Positions 1 through 8,600 of a stretch of 64,000 bases of DNA are shown piece after piece. The notes beneath the pieces were generated by a model that worked only from the letters and a program-made list of their open reading frames with translations, was not told the origin of the DNA and did not search any database. Position 1 is the stretch's first letter. Each line of letters starts with the position of its first letter. The stretch is from Archangium violaceum Cb vi76 (GTDB lineage: Bacteria; Myxococcota; Myxococcia; Myxococcales; Myxococcaceae). Both the position numbers and the translations under genes were made by a program. The stretch lies in NCBI RefSeq assembly GCF_000733295.1, contig NZ_JPMI01000165.1, positions 30,136 to 94,135 of the forward strand, given 5' to 3'.

Positions 1-69
1 CGAGCGGCGTCCGAGTGCCAGCACGATTGGTGGGAAGGAAGGGCTCGGGCGGAACCGGGGGGAGGCCGG

Positions 70-87
70 CTCCGCCTGGAGGCGGAG
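70..87 (-). terminator. Hairpin just after the CHRD gene
   Basis: A perfect 7-bp stem (CTCCGCC/GGCGGAG) with a 4-base loop sits directly beyond the stop codon of the CHRD gene. There is no T-run after it, so it may be only a weak terminator or an mRNA 3' end stabiliser. Bases 1-69 hold nothing I can recognise. Confidence 0.3.
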
Positions 88-89
88 TG

Positions 90-569
90 TCAGTCTCCCT
101 CGATGGGGATGAACTGGCCGCGGATCTCCCCGTTCGGGTTTCCGGAGGTGTGGATGTTCACGTAGAAGAGCCCGTCCTTGAAGGCTTCCTGCTCCTCGTC
201 GGAGAGGTCCTTGGTGCCGGTGTAGCTGCCGTTGCGCTGATCCGTGGTGGTGACCGCGAGGCTGAAGACGACCGGGCCATTCACCCCCTGAGCCGCCTGA
301 TGGATGTGGACCGAGCTCCCCGTGTCGGGCACCTCCTGGAGATTGCTCTGCAGCCCGGAGAAGCCGCCGGTGACGGTGAGCTTGTCTCCGTCGAGGGTGG
401 CGGTGGCGGTCCCCATCGTGGTGGCGGGCACCGAGGTGGGAGGGACCTCGTTGGCGCCCGAGAGCTGGGTGGTGGCCACCCAGGAGTTCGACCCGCAGCC
501 GGCCAGGGCCAGCAATCCGGCTCCCAGCACTCCCAGCATCGTCCAGCGCTTCGTGTCACGCGTGTGCAT
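90..569 (-). CDS. CHRD domain lipoprotein
   Basis: A secreted protein of about 159 residues. The N-terminus has positive charges, a hydrophobic stretch and a lipobox ending LALAGCG, so it should be a lipoprotein. The rest matches the CHRD domain (named after chordin): a start like TTQLSGANEVPP, a middle with VHIHQAAQGVNGPVVF, and an end with YVNIHTSGNPNGEIRGQF. Its molecular role in bacteria is not established. I chose the ATG at 569 rather than the longer reading because an AGGAG lies about 7 bases upstream and the signal peptide starts there. It is divergent from the aminotransferase at 851, with about 280 bases of shared upstream DNA in which I see no clear promoter. Confidence 0.85.
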   Translation of the reverse strand: MHTRDTKRWTMLGVLGAGLLALAGCGSNSWVATTQLSGANEVPPTSVPATTMGTATATLDGDKLTVTGGFSGLQSNLQEVPDTGSSVHIHQAAQGVNGPVVFSLAVTTTDQRNGSYTGTKDLSDEEQEAFKDGLFYVNIHTSGNPNGEIRGQFIPIEGD

Positions 570-850
570 TCGTGTCTCCTGTCCGTCCGCCCGGGCGCGT
601 TGGGGCACCCGGGGTGGGTCTCGGGCCCGGCGGCCCGGCCACGTGTCTAGAGGACTTCCGCGTCACGGGCGCGCCACGGGAATGGGGAGTGCCCGGTATC
701 TGGCAGTCCCCTGGCCTTGCAAGAAAGGCATGCGTCCAGGAGTTGTCCCTTCAGGGAGCGCGGAAAATCCCACGGACCGCCTGGGAGGACGTCCCCCGCC
801 GCGTATATCGTGCGGCCGGACGTGTATCCCCCCCTTGGAGTGAAGCACCC

Positions 851-2143
851 ATGGCTCTCGACCTCACTTCCCTGCTTGGCGCTCGACGGGACGACACCGT
901 TGGTACGATGGTGCGTGGACTGATCGGCAGCGAAATCCTCCGCATCGCGGGGGAGATCCGCGAACTGGTGGCGCAGGGGAAACAGGTGTGCAACCTCACC
1001 GTGGGGGACTTCAGCCCTCGCGAGTTCCCCATTCCCGCGCAGCTGGGTGACGCCATCACCACGGCGTTGAAGGCGGGCGAGACGAACTACCCGCCCTCGG
1101 ACGGTGTGCTGACGCTGCGGCAGGCGGTGGTTCGCTTCTACGAGCGGGCGCTGGGCCTGAAGTATCCGCTGGAGAGCGTGCTGATCGCCGGAGGCGCGCG
1201 GCCGGTCATCTACGCCATCTTCCGCGCGGTGGTGGACGCGGGCGAGACGGTCATCTACCCGGTGCCCTCGTGGAACAACAACCACTACTCGTACATGGTG
1301 GGGGCGAAGCCCGTGGAAGTGGTGACGAGCCCCGAGCATGGCTTCATGCCCACGGTGGAGCAACTTGCGCCGCACCTGCCCGAGGCGCGGCTGCTATGCC
1401 TATGCAGTCCGCTCAATCCCACGGGGACGATGATCTCCGCCGAGGCGTTGAAGGACATCGGCCAGCGGGTGGTGGAGGAGAACCGCAAGCGCGAGGCGCA
1501 GGGGCGCAAGCCGCTCATCGTGATGTACGATCAGATCTACTGGACGCTGACGTTCGGGCAGGCCAAGCACGTGACGCCGCTGGAGCTGGTGCCGGAGCTG
1601 GCGCCGTACACGGTGTTCGTGGATGGCATCTCGAAGGCGTTCGCGTCCACGGGTGTGCGTGTGGGCTGGGCGGTGGGGCCGCCGTCCATCATCTCGCGGA
1701 TGAAGGACGTGCTGGGGCACGTGGGAGCGTGGGCACCCAAGGCCGAGCAGGTGGCGGTGGCGCGTTTCCTGGATGACGTGCCGGCGGTGGCGGACTACCT
1801 GGAGACGATGAAGAAGCGGGTGGACGAGCGGCTGGTGGCGCTGCACCAGGGCTTCTCGGCGATGAAGGCGGCGGGGCTGCCGGTGCGCTCCATCGCCCCG
1901 CAGGGCGCCATCTACCTGTCGGCGCAGTTCGAGCTGATTGGCAAGGCGGGGCTGCGGACGAACGACGACATCCGCAAGCTGCTGTTGGACAAGGCGGGCT
2001 TCGCGCTGGTGCCCTTCCAGGCCTTCGGGTTGAAGACGGACACGGGCTGGTTCCGCCTGTCGGTGGGCGCCGTGTCGATGGAGGAGATCAAATCGGCACT
2101 GCCGAGGGTGGAGGCGGTGCTGCGCGAGGTGGTGGGCAGGTAG
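851..2143 (+). CDS. PLP-dependent aminotransferase, class I/II
   Basis: About 430 residues, the usual length for a fold-type I aminotransferase. The expected landmarks are present: a substrate-side YPPSDGVLTLRQAV segment, the NPTG cofactor motif (LCSPLNPTGTM), the aspartate that contacts the pyridine nitrogen (VMYDQIYW), the SKAFASTGVRVGW segment with the Schiff-base lysine, and a C-terminal arginine in WFRLSVG. Amino-acid specificity cannot be read from sequence; aspartate or aromatic transamination are both possible. Start at the ATG with GGAG ten bases upstream; the longer reading would begin in divergent intergenic DNA. It is followed by a palindromic repeat and then a transporter, and an operon with that gene is not supported. 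Confidence 0.9.
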   Translation: MALDLTSLLGARRDDTVGTMVRGLIGSEILRIAGEIRELVAQGKQVCNLTVGDFSPREFPIPAQLGDAITTALKAGETNYPPSDGVLTLRQAVVRFYERALGLKYPLESVLIAGGARPVIYAIFRAVVDAGETVIYPVPSWNNNHYSYMVGAKPVEVVTSPEHGFMPTVEQLAPHLPEARLLCLCSPLNPTGTMISAEALKDIGQRVVEENRKREAQGRKPLIVMYDQIYWTLTFGQAKHVTPLELVPELAPYTVFVDGISKAFASTGVRVGWAVGPPSIISRMKDVLGHVGAWAPKAEQVAVARFLDDVPAVADYLETMKKRVDERLVALHQGFSAMKAAGLPVRSIAPQGAIYLSAQFELIGKAGLRTNDDIRKLLLDKAGFALVPFQAFGLKTDTGWFRLSVGAVSMEEIKSALPRVEAVLREVVGR

Positions 2144-2152
2144 CGGTCCAGG

Positions 2153-2191
2153 CCCTCCCTCTCCCCTCGGGAGAGGGCTGGGGTGAGGGTG
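2153..2191 (+). repeat. REP-like palindromic repeat, copy 1
   Basis: The core is CCCTCTCCCC...GGGAGAGGG followed by GGGTGAGGGT. Copies of the same element occur at 7677, 24188, 41173, 41275, 48018, 48090, 50094 and 50158. This one lies between the aminotransferase and the transporter gene. Confidence 0.75.
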
Positions 2192-2328
2192 CCAGACATC
2201 CGTTCTGATGCCCGTGCTGGCGTGCCCCGGGCACCTCGGGAATAGTGCCGGGGTGCCGCGGTTCATGGCGGCACGCTCGGAGGGTAGCCGAGCCCTCCCC
2301 GAGCGTCTCCGACACGGCACCAGCACCC

Positions 2329-3624
2329 ATGCTCAAGAGATTCGTGAACGTGAAGGACGAGGAGGTGGGCTCGGTCCTGCTGTCCTTCGTGTACTTCTTC
2401 ACGCTGATGTGTGGCTACGCCATCCTCAAGCCGCTGCGGGACGAGATGGCGACGGCGGGGGGCGTGAAGAACGTGGCCTGGGTCTTCACGGCGACGTTCA
2501 TGGTGATGCTGGTGGCGGTGCCAGCGTTCTCGGCACTGGTGGCGCGCTGGCCGAGGCAGCGGGTCATCCCGCTCGTCTACCGCTTCTTCCTGCTCAACCT
2601 GCTGGGCTTCTTCGTGGTGCTGACGCTGGGGGTGGCGCGGGAGCAGGTGGCGCGCGTCTTCTTCGTCTGGGTGAGCGTCTACAACCTCTTCGTCGTCTCC
2701 ATCTTCTGGAGCTTCATGGCGGACCTGTTCGAGAGCGAGCAGGGCCGGCGGCTCTTCGGCTTCATCGCCGGTGGAGGCACGGTGGGGATGCTGGTGGGGC
2801 CGTTCCTCGTCAAGCACCTGGCCGAGCCGCTGGGGGCCACCCACCTGATGCTCATCACCGCGGTGATGCTGGAGGTGAGCGCCCAATGCGTGCGGCGGTT
2901 GTCGCACCGGGCCGTCATCGTGCGCCCCCGGGAGGCCGCGGCCGAGGCGCCCGTGGGAGGTGGCATCTTCGACGGCATCCGGCTGCTGTTCTCCTCGCCG
3001 CTGCTGTTGGGGTTGGGGTTGCAGATCCTCCTCTACGCCGCGACTTCCACCTTCCTCTACAACCAGCAGGCCCACATCGTGGCCTCGGTGGCCTCCGGCA
3101 CCGACGCGCGCACCGCGGCCTTCGCCAACATCGACTTCTGGGTGCAGGCGCTCACGCTGGTGCTGCAGATGGTGGTGGCGGGGCGTCTCATGTCGCGCTT
3201 CGGCCTGGGGCTGGTGCTGGCGGTGGCCCCCCTGGTCACCATTCTCGGCTCCCTCTGGCTGGCGGTGTTCCCCACCATGCTGGTGCTCATCGCCTTCAAG
3301 TCGCTGCGCGGTGCCACGCACTACTCCCTCGAGCGGCCCGCGCGCGAGGTCCTCTTCACCGGCGTGGACCGCGAGGCGAAGTACAAGACCAAGGGCTTCA
3401 TCGACACGGTGGTGTACCGCGGCAGCGACTCGGTGAGCTCCTGGTTGTACACGGGCCTCGACAAGCTGGGGATGAGCACCTCGGCGCTGTCCCTGGCCAC
3501 GATTCCGCTGGCGGGCCTGTGGCTCGCGGTGTCCCTGTGGCTCGCCCGGCTCGCCCGGAAACCGGAGCCCTCCACTCCCGCCGCGACGTCCGCGCTGGCG
3601 TCCCCCGTGGACGCGGCCCGCTGA
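2329..3624 (+). CDS. MFS-type NTP/NDP exchange transporter-like protein
   Basis: An integral membrane protein of about 431 residues with roughly twelve hydrophobic segments. The opening (LKRFVNVKDEEV then YFFTLMCGYAILKPLRDEM) and the loop SFMADLFESEQGRRLFGFIA are typical of MFS-like proteins placed near the ATP/ADP translocase group. In intracellular bacteria those exchange nucleotides with the host; in free-living myxobacteria the substrate is unknown, so nucleotide transport is inference. The ATG at 2329 begins the conserved N-terminus but lacks a clear ribosome-binding site. A GTG at 2245 is possible but adds a non-conserved tail. It precedes a Tat-exported reductase on the same strand by 60 bases. 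Confidence 0.8.
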   Translation: MLKRFVNVKDEEVGSVLLSFVYFFTLMCGYAILKPLRDEMATAGGVKNVAWVFTATFMVMLVAVPAFSALVARWPRQRVIPLVYRFFLLNLLGFFVVLTLGVAREQVARVFFVWVSVYNLFVVSIFWSFMADLFESEQGRRLFGFIAGGGTVGMLVGPFLVKHLAEPLGATHLMLITAVMLEVSAQCVRRLSHRAVIVRPREAAAEAPVGGGIFDGIRLLFSSPLLLGLGLQILLYAATSTFLYNQQAHIVASVASGTDARTAAFANIDFWVQALTLVLQMVVAGRLMSRFGLGLVLAVAPLVTILGSLWLAVFPTMLVLIAFKSLRGATHYSLERPAREVLFTGVDREAKYKTKGFIDTVVYRGSDSVSSWLYTGLDKLGMSTSALSLATIPLAGLWLAVSLWLARLARKPEPSTPAATSALASPVDAAR

Positions 3625-3684
3625 CCCGCGGCGTGCGACCCGGCACGGCTTCATCCGTTTCATCCGAAGAGGGGGTTCATCCGC

Positions 3685-4851
3685 ATGAAGCTGTCTCGCA
3701 GAGGGGTGTTGAAGGGAGCCGCCGCGCTCGGGTCGCTCTGGACCGTGGGGTGTGCTTCCACCAAGAAGGAGGGGAGTGAGGTGGCGAAGGTGTCCACGCC
3801 GAAGGGAGGGGGCAAGCGCATCCTCATCCTCGGAGGCACGGGCTTCCTCGGGCCCCAACTGGTGGAGGCGGCGCGCGCGCGCGGCCACACCGTCACGCTC
3901 TTCAACCGCGGCAAGACGCGGCCCCACCTCTTCCCGGACGTGGAGAAGTTGCACGGGGATAGAGACCCCAAGAACGGCGAGGGCCTGAAGGTGCTCGAGG
4001 GCCGTACGTGGGACGCCGTCGTGGACACCTCCGGCTATGTGCCGCGCGTGGTGCGTGCCTCGGCGGAGCTGCTGGCGCCCAATGTGGGCCACTACGTCTT
4101 CATCTCCTCCATCTCCGTCTACAAGGAGCTGCCCCGGCCGGGCATGGACGAGGACTCGACGCTGGCCACCGTGGAGGACCCCACCAACGAGAACGTCCGC
4201 GAGAACTACGGCGCCCTCAAGGCGCTCTGCGAGAAGGCGGCCGAGGCGGCCTTCCCCGGACGCACCACCAACATCCGCCCCGGCCTCATCGTGGGCCCGG
4301 ATGACCCCACGCAGCGCTTCACCTACTGGCCGGTGCGCGTGGCCCGGGGCGGCGAGGTGCTCGCTCCCGGCAGTGGCGCGGACCCGGCGCAGTTCATCGA
4401 CGTGCGCGACCTGGCCGAGTGGACGATCCTCACCATCGAGAACCGGGACATGGGCGCCTTCAACGCCACGGGCCCGGAGAAACCGCTCACCATGAAGGGG
4501 ATGCTGGAGGCCTGCGAACAGGCCAGCAACAGCGACGCCACCTTCACCTGGGCGGATGCCGCCTTCCTGGAGAAGCACAACGTGAAGGCGTGGATGGACA
4601 TGCCGGTGTGGGTGACGCCCGGGGGCGAGCTGGCGGGCATGACCGCCCTCAGCAACGCCCGGGCGGTGGCTCGCGGACTGAAGTTCCGCCCGACGGTGGA
4701 CACGGCGCGCGACACCCTCACCTGGTTCAACGGGCTGCCCCCGGAGCGTCAGGCGGAGCTGCGGAAGCGGGCCGGCCTCCCTCCGGAGCGCGAGCGCGAG
4801 GTGCTCGCCGCCTGGCACCAGCAGCGGTCCGGGGCGGCCCACGCGCCCTGA
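3685..4851 (+). CDS. Tat-exported SDR/NAD-dependent epimerase-like lipoprotein
   Basis: About 388 residues. The N-terminus has a twin-arginine signal (SRRGVLKGA) followed by a lipobox-like TVGC, so it is probably exported folded and anchored. A Rossmann nucleotide-binding motif GGTGFLG follows at about residue 51. The catalytic pair YxxxK appears as YGALK. This is the extended/atypical short-chain dehydrogenase layout used by epimerases and reductases. Carrying a cofactor-bound enzyme out through Tat is common for such proteins, but the substrate is unknown. Purine-rich bases at 3666-3675 precede the ATG. Confidence 0.82.
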   Translation: MKLSRRGVLKGAAALGSLWTVGCASTKKEGSEVAKVSTPKGGGKRILILGGTGFLGPQLVEAARARGHTVTLFNRGKTRPHLFPDVEKLHGDRDPKNGEGLKVLEGRTWDAVVDTSGYVPRVVRASAELLAPNVGHYVFISSISVYKELPRPGMDEDSTLATVEDPTNENVRENYGALKALCEKAAEAAFPGRTTNIRPGLIVGPDDPTQRFTYWPVRVARGGEVLAPGSGADPAQFIDVRDLAEWTILTIENRDMGAFNATGPEKPLTMKGMLEACEQASNSDATFTWADAAFLEKHNVKAWMDMPVWVTPGGELAGMTALSNARAVARGLKFRPTVDTARDTLTWFNGLPPERQAELRKRAGLPPEREREVLAAWHQQRSGAAHAP

Positions 4852-4866
4852 GTCCTGGGCGCGGAC

Positions 4867-4907
4867 AAAAAAAGGGGGGATGCCCGGGTTGAACCGAGGC
4901 ATCCCCC
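4867..4907 (-). terminator. Rho-independent terminator
   Basis: The stem GGGGGATGCC / GGCATCCCCC encloses about 13 bases. On the minus strand it is followed by a run of seven T, so it ends the gene at 4989-5420. The stem could also act on the converging reductase gene, but there is no T-run on that side. Confidence 0.85.
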
Positions 4908-4988
4908 ATCACTCCGGCCCCGGCTGCTCCGCCCTCCCCCTCTGACGGGCAGGAGTCGCCAGGCCGTCCACCTCGGAGTTCCGAGGTG

Positions 4989-5420
4989 TTACCAGCTATA
5001 GATGCCACCCACATCCACGCCCAGGTCGAGGTCGTGGCCGTAGGACGGCTCGAAGTCCTGTGCTCTGTCGAGCACGATGGGGGCCACCGCCAGCCGGGGT
5101 GAGAGTGGCCGGACCGCCGCGAGGCACGTCACCCCCGTGACCACCTCGCGCAACCCGTCCGTCACCCCTGCCTCTGTCAGTACCGCCAACTGGCTGCGCT
5201 TCGCCCCCGCGAAGGACGCCAGCCGGGGTACCGTCAACCGGTTGCCCCCATCGCGCTCGGACAGCCCGGCCGTTGGTGACAGCCGGACCAGAGTCTTCAT
5301 CACCGGCGCGTTCTGCTTCCCCCCCACGTGCAGCACCACCCCCACCTTGCCGGTGCCCCGCTGCATTCCGTGGACCTGATGACGCGTCGCCTTCATGCTG
5401 TTCTCCAGCTCGCGCTGCAT
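4989..5420 (-). CDS. Hypothetical protein, 143 aa
   Basis: I do not recognise this family. The reading frame gives a soluble protein of 143 residues without signal peptide or membrane segment, and with repeated arginine/valine-rich strands. The start at 5420 is supported by a GGGGGGAG ribosome-binding site four bases upstream, and the gene ends just before a good Rho-independent terminator; both argue that it is real. It is divergent from the topoisomerase-helicase gene, sharing about 240 bases of upstream DNA. It may be a small regulator or stress protein, but nothing visible shows this. Confidence 0.6.
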   Translation of the reverse strand: MQRELENSMKATRHQVHGMQRGTGKVGVVLHVGGKQNAPVMKTLVRLSPTAGLSERDGGNRLTVPRLASFAGAKRSQLAVLTEAGVTDGLREVVTGVTCLAAVRPLSPRLAVAPIVLDRAQDFEPSYGHDLDLGVDVGGIYSW

Positions 5421-5662
5421 GGGCTCCCCCCGTGTGGCACGCCCGTGAGCGAGATCGGTGACAGGCCGGGATAATGGCCAATGCGCGCCGGGGAGTTTTC
5501 CTCGCGGACGCCAATCGGTTGCGTCAGGGCGCCAACCCGGGGGCGGATCACCCGCGGTGTCTGCCTGCCCGCTCTCCGGGCGGACGGGCGGTGCGCTGAA
5601 CGGCCTTGCAGGTGGGTGGGGTCGGCGCGGTATGGAGCGATGTAGGCCGCGATGAGGATGGG

Positions 5663-8600
5663 ATGAACATGGGTGACGGAGGAGGACGGGGTGTGCTGGC
5701 CGTGGTGGCGGAGAAGCCGGCCATGGCGCGCGACATCGCTCGGGCGCTGGGCGCTCGCGAGCAGGGGGATGGGTTCTTCCGCGGCAACGGCTACATGGTG
5801 ACGTGGGCCATTGGCCACCTGGTGGGCCTGGCACAGCCGGACGAGATGCGGCCCGAGTGGAAGCGCTGGAATCGCGAGTTGCTGCCGATGCTGCCGGGAG
5901 ACTGGCCGTTGGTGGTGCAGCAGAAGACGGCGAGCCAGTTCAAGGTGGTGAAGCGGGTGATGAACGCGTCCGAGGTGGACGTGGTGGTGTGCGCCACGGA
6001 CGCCGGGCGCGAGGGCGAGCTCATCTTCCGCTACATCTACGAGGCGGCGGGGTGCCGCAAGCCGGTGAAGCGGCTGTGGGTGTCGTCGCTGACGGAGGGG
6101 GCCATCCGGGATGGCTTCCGCGCGTTGAAGCCGGGGCGCGACTACGAGCCCTTGGCGGACGCGGCGAAGGGGCGGAGCCGGGCGGACTGGCTGGTGGGGA
6201 TGAACCTGACGCGCCTGTACACGGTGGCGTGCGGCGGGGACATGCTCTCGGTGGGGCGGGTGCAGACGCCCACGCTGGCGATGGTGGTGGAGCGCGAGCT
6301 GGCCATCCGCGACTTCGTGCCCAAGGACTACCTGGAGATTGTCGCCACCTTCGGGCCCGAGGGTCCCGAGGGGCCGCGGGGGAGCTACCAGGGCACGTGG
6401 TTCCGTCCCGCGGAGCCGGGCAAGGAGAAGGAGTGGGACGCGCGCGAGGCCCGGCGTCTGTCCGCGGACGGTGAGGAAGCGGGGCGCATCGTCGAGCGGG
6501 TGAAGACGGGCCGCGCGGCGGTGGAGTCCGTCACCGCCGAGACGAAGCGGATGGCGCCGCCGCTGCTCTATGATTTGACGGAGCTGCAGCGCCACGCGAA
6601 CCGGCTGTATGGCTACAGCGCCCAGCGGACGTTGGAGCTGGCGCAGGCGCTGTACGAGAAGCACAAGCTGCTGAGCTATCCGCGCACGTCGAGCCGGCAC
6701 CTCTCCCAGCAGATCGCCGACACGCTGCCGGAGGTGGTGCGCGCGATTCGTGGGCCGTGGGAGGCGTTGCTGGCGCCGGGGACGGGGGATCGCCCGCTGG
6801 GGCGCCGCTTCGTGGACGACGCGAAGGTCGCGGACCACCACGCCATCATCCCCACGACGACGTCGCCGGAGAGCGCGAGGCTGACGCAGGACGAGCGGCA
6901 CATCTACGAGCTGGTGTGCCGGCGGCTGCTGGCGGCGTGGCACGAGGAGTTCGTCTGGTCGGTGACGACGGTCATCACGGCGGTGAGCTCGGCGTCGGAG
7001 GTGGACCGGTTCCACAGCGCGGGCACGATGGTGGTGCGCGAGGGCTGGAAGGTGCTGGACGTGGGGGGAGGGCAGAAGGCGCCGAAGCCGCGGGAGGCGG
7101 GGAAGAAGGGGAGCGAGGCGGAGGCGGAGGAGCCGGAGGACGAGCAGGAGTTGCCGCCGGGGCTGGCGAAGGGGCAGGCGAAGGCGGTGCGGGACGTGAA
7201 GCCGTTGACGAAGCGGACGAGGCCGCCGCCGCGGCTGACGGACGCGAGCCTGCTGACGGCGATGGAGACGGCGGGGCGGACGCTGGACGACAAGGAGCTG
7301 GCGGACGCGATGAGGGAGTCGGGGCTGGGGACACCGGCCACGCGGGCGGCGATCATCGAGACGCTGTTGGATCGCGGCTATCTGGTTCGGCGGGGCAAGT
7401 CGTTCGAGGCGACGGAGAAGGGAATCGGGCTCATCCGGGTGGTGCATCCGGACGTGAAGAGTCCGGCGATGACGGGGCAGTGGGAGGCATGGCTGCAGCG
7501 CATCGAGCGGGGCAGCGGGGACCTGGAATCGTTCCTGAGGGGAATCGAGGCCTACATCATCGAGGTGGTGGGCAAGGTGCCACCGAACCTTCCCATGCCC
7601 ATGGTGGCCGCGAGAACCGCCGCCCCAAGAACACCCACCGCATCAAGAACACCCAATACCCAAAGAGGGCCCACAACCCCTCTCCCGCCGGGAGAGGGAC
7701 GGGGTGAGGGTATCTCGGGGTCCCCGTCCCAAAGGAGCACCGCGCGCCCGTCCCTCACCTTCGTCTCCCCAGGTCCCACCACCCGCCCCGAGAGAACCCC
7801 GCGTCAGCCCACGCGCCCCTCCGAGCTGCGCGGGCTGCTCGAGGAGGTCTTCGGCTTCAAGGACTTCCGGCCGTACCAGGAGGCGGTGTGCCGGGCGGCG
7901 ACGGAGGGCAAGGACCTGTTGCTGGTGATGCCGACGGGAGCGGGCAAATCCCTCTGCTACCAGCTCCCGGGCCTCGCGCGAGCGGGAACGACCCTGGTCA
8001 TCAGCCCGCTCATCGCGCTGATGGAGGACCAGGTGGCGAGGCTCCAGTCGCTCGGCCTGGCGGCGGAGCGCATCCACTCGGGAAGAGACCGGGCCACGTC
8101 GCGGCAGGTGTGCGCGGACTATCTCGAGGGGCGGCTGGACTTCCTCTTCATCGCGCCGGAGCGGCTCGGAGTACCAGGCTTCGTGGAACTCCTGGCCCGG
8201 CGCACGCCGGCACTCGTCGCGGTGGACGAAGCCCACTGCATCTCCCAGTGGGGACACGACTTCCGCCCGGACTACCGCCTGCTGGGAGCGCGGCTGCCGA
8301 TGCTGCGTCCCTCGCCCGTCATCGCGCTCACGGCGACCGCGACACCGGACGTGCAGCGAGACATCGTCCAGCAGCTCGGGCTCGAGGGAGCGGGGACCGC
8401 GCCCGCGCGCACCTTCATCCACGGTTTCCGGCGCACCAACATCGCCATCGAGGTGCGCGAGCTCAACCCGAGCCAGCGCTCCGACGCCATCCGCGAGCTG
8501 CTCGCGGACCCCTCGCACCGGCCGGCCATCGTCTACGCCTCCACGCGCAAGCACGCGGAGCGCTACACGGAGGAGCTGGGCGCGGACTTCCGCACGGGCA

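Noticed and set aside
1..89. A coding region entering from the left edge
   Set aside because: No conserved sequence was found in any frame; the plus-strand frame from base 15 is opposite the CHRD gene.
701..716. TGGCAG-N5-TGGCC as sigma-54 promoter before the first aminotransferase
   Set aside because: The GG/GC spacing fits, but both boxes deviate from the consensus and there is no second copy or upstream site to support it.
2263..4902. A minus-strand open frame of 879 codons
   Set aside because: It lies opposite the transporter and reductase genes, which have clear families, and its translation is compositionally biased (His/Arg/Glu/Gly). It is a by-product of high GC at third positions.
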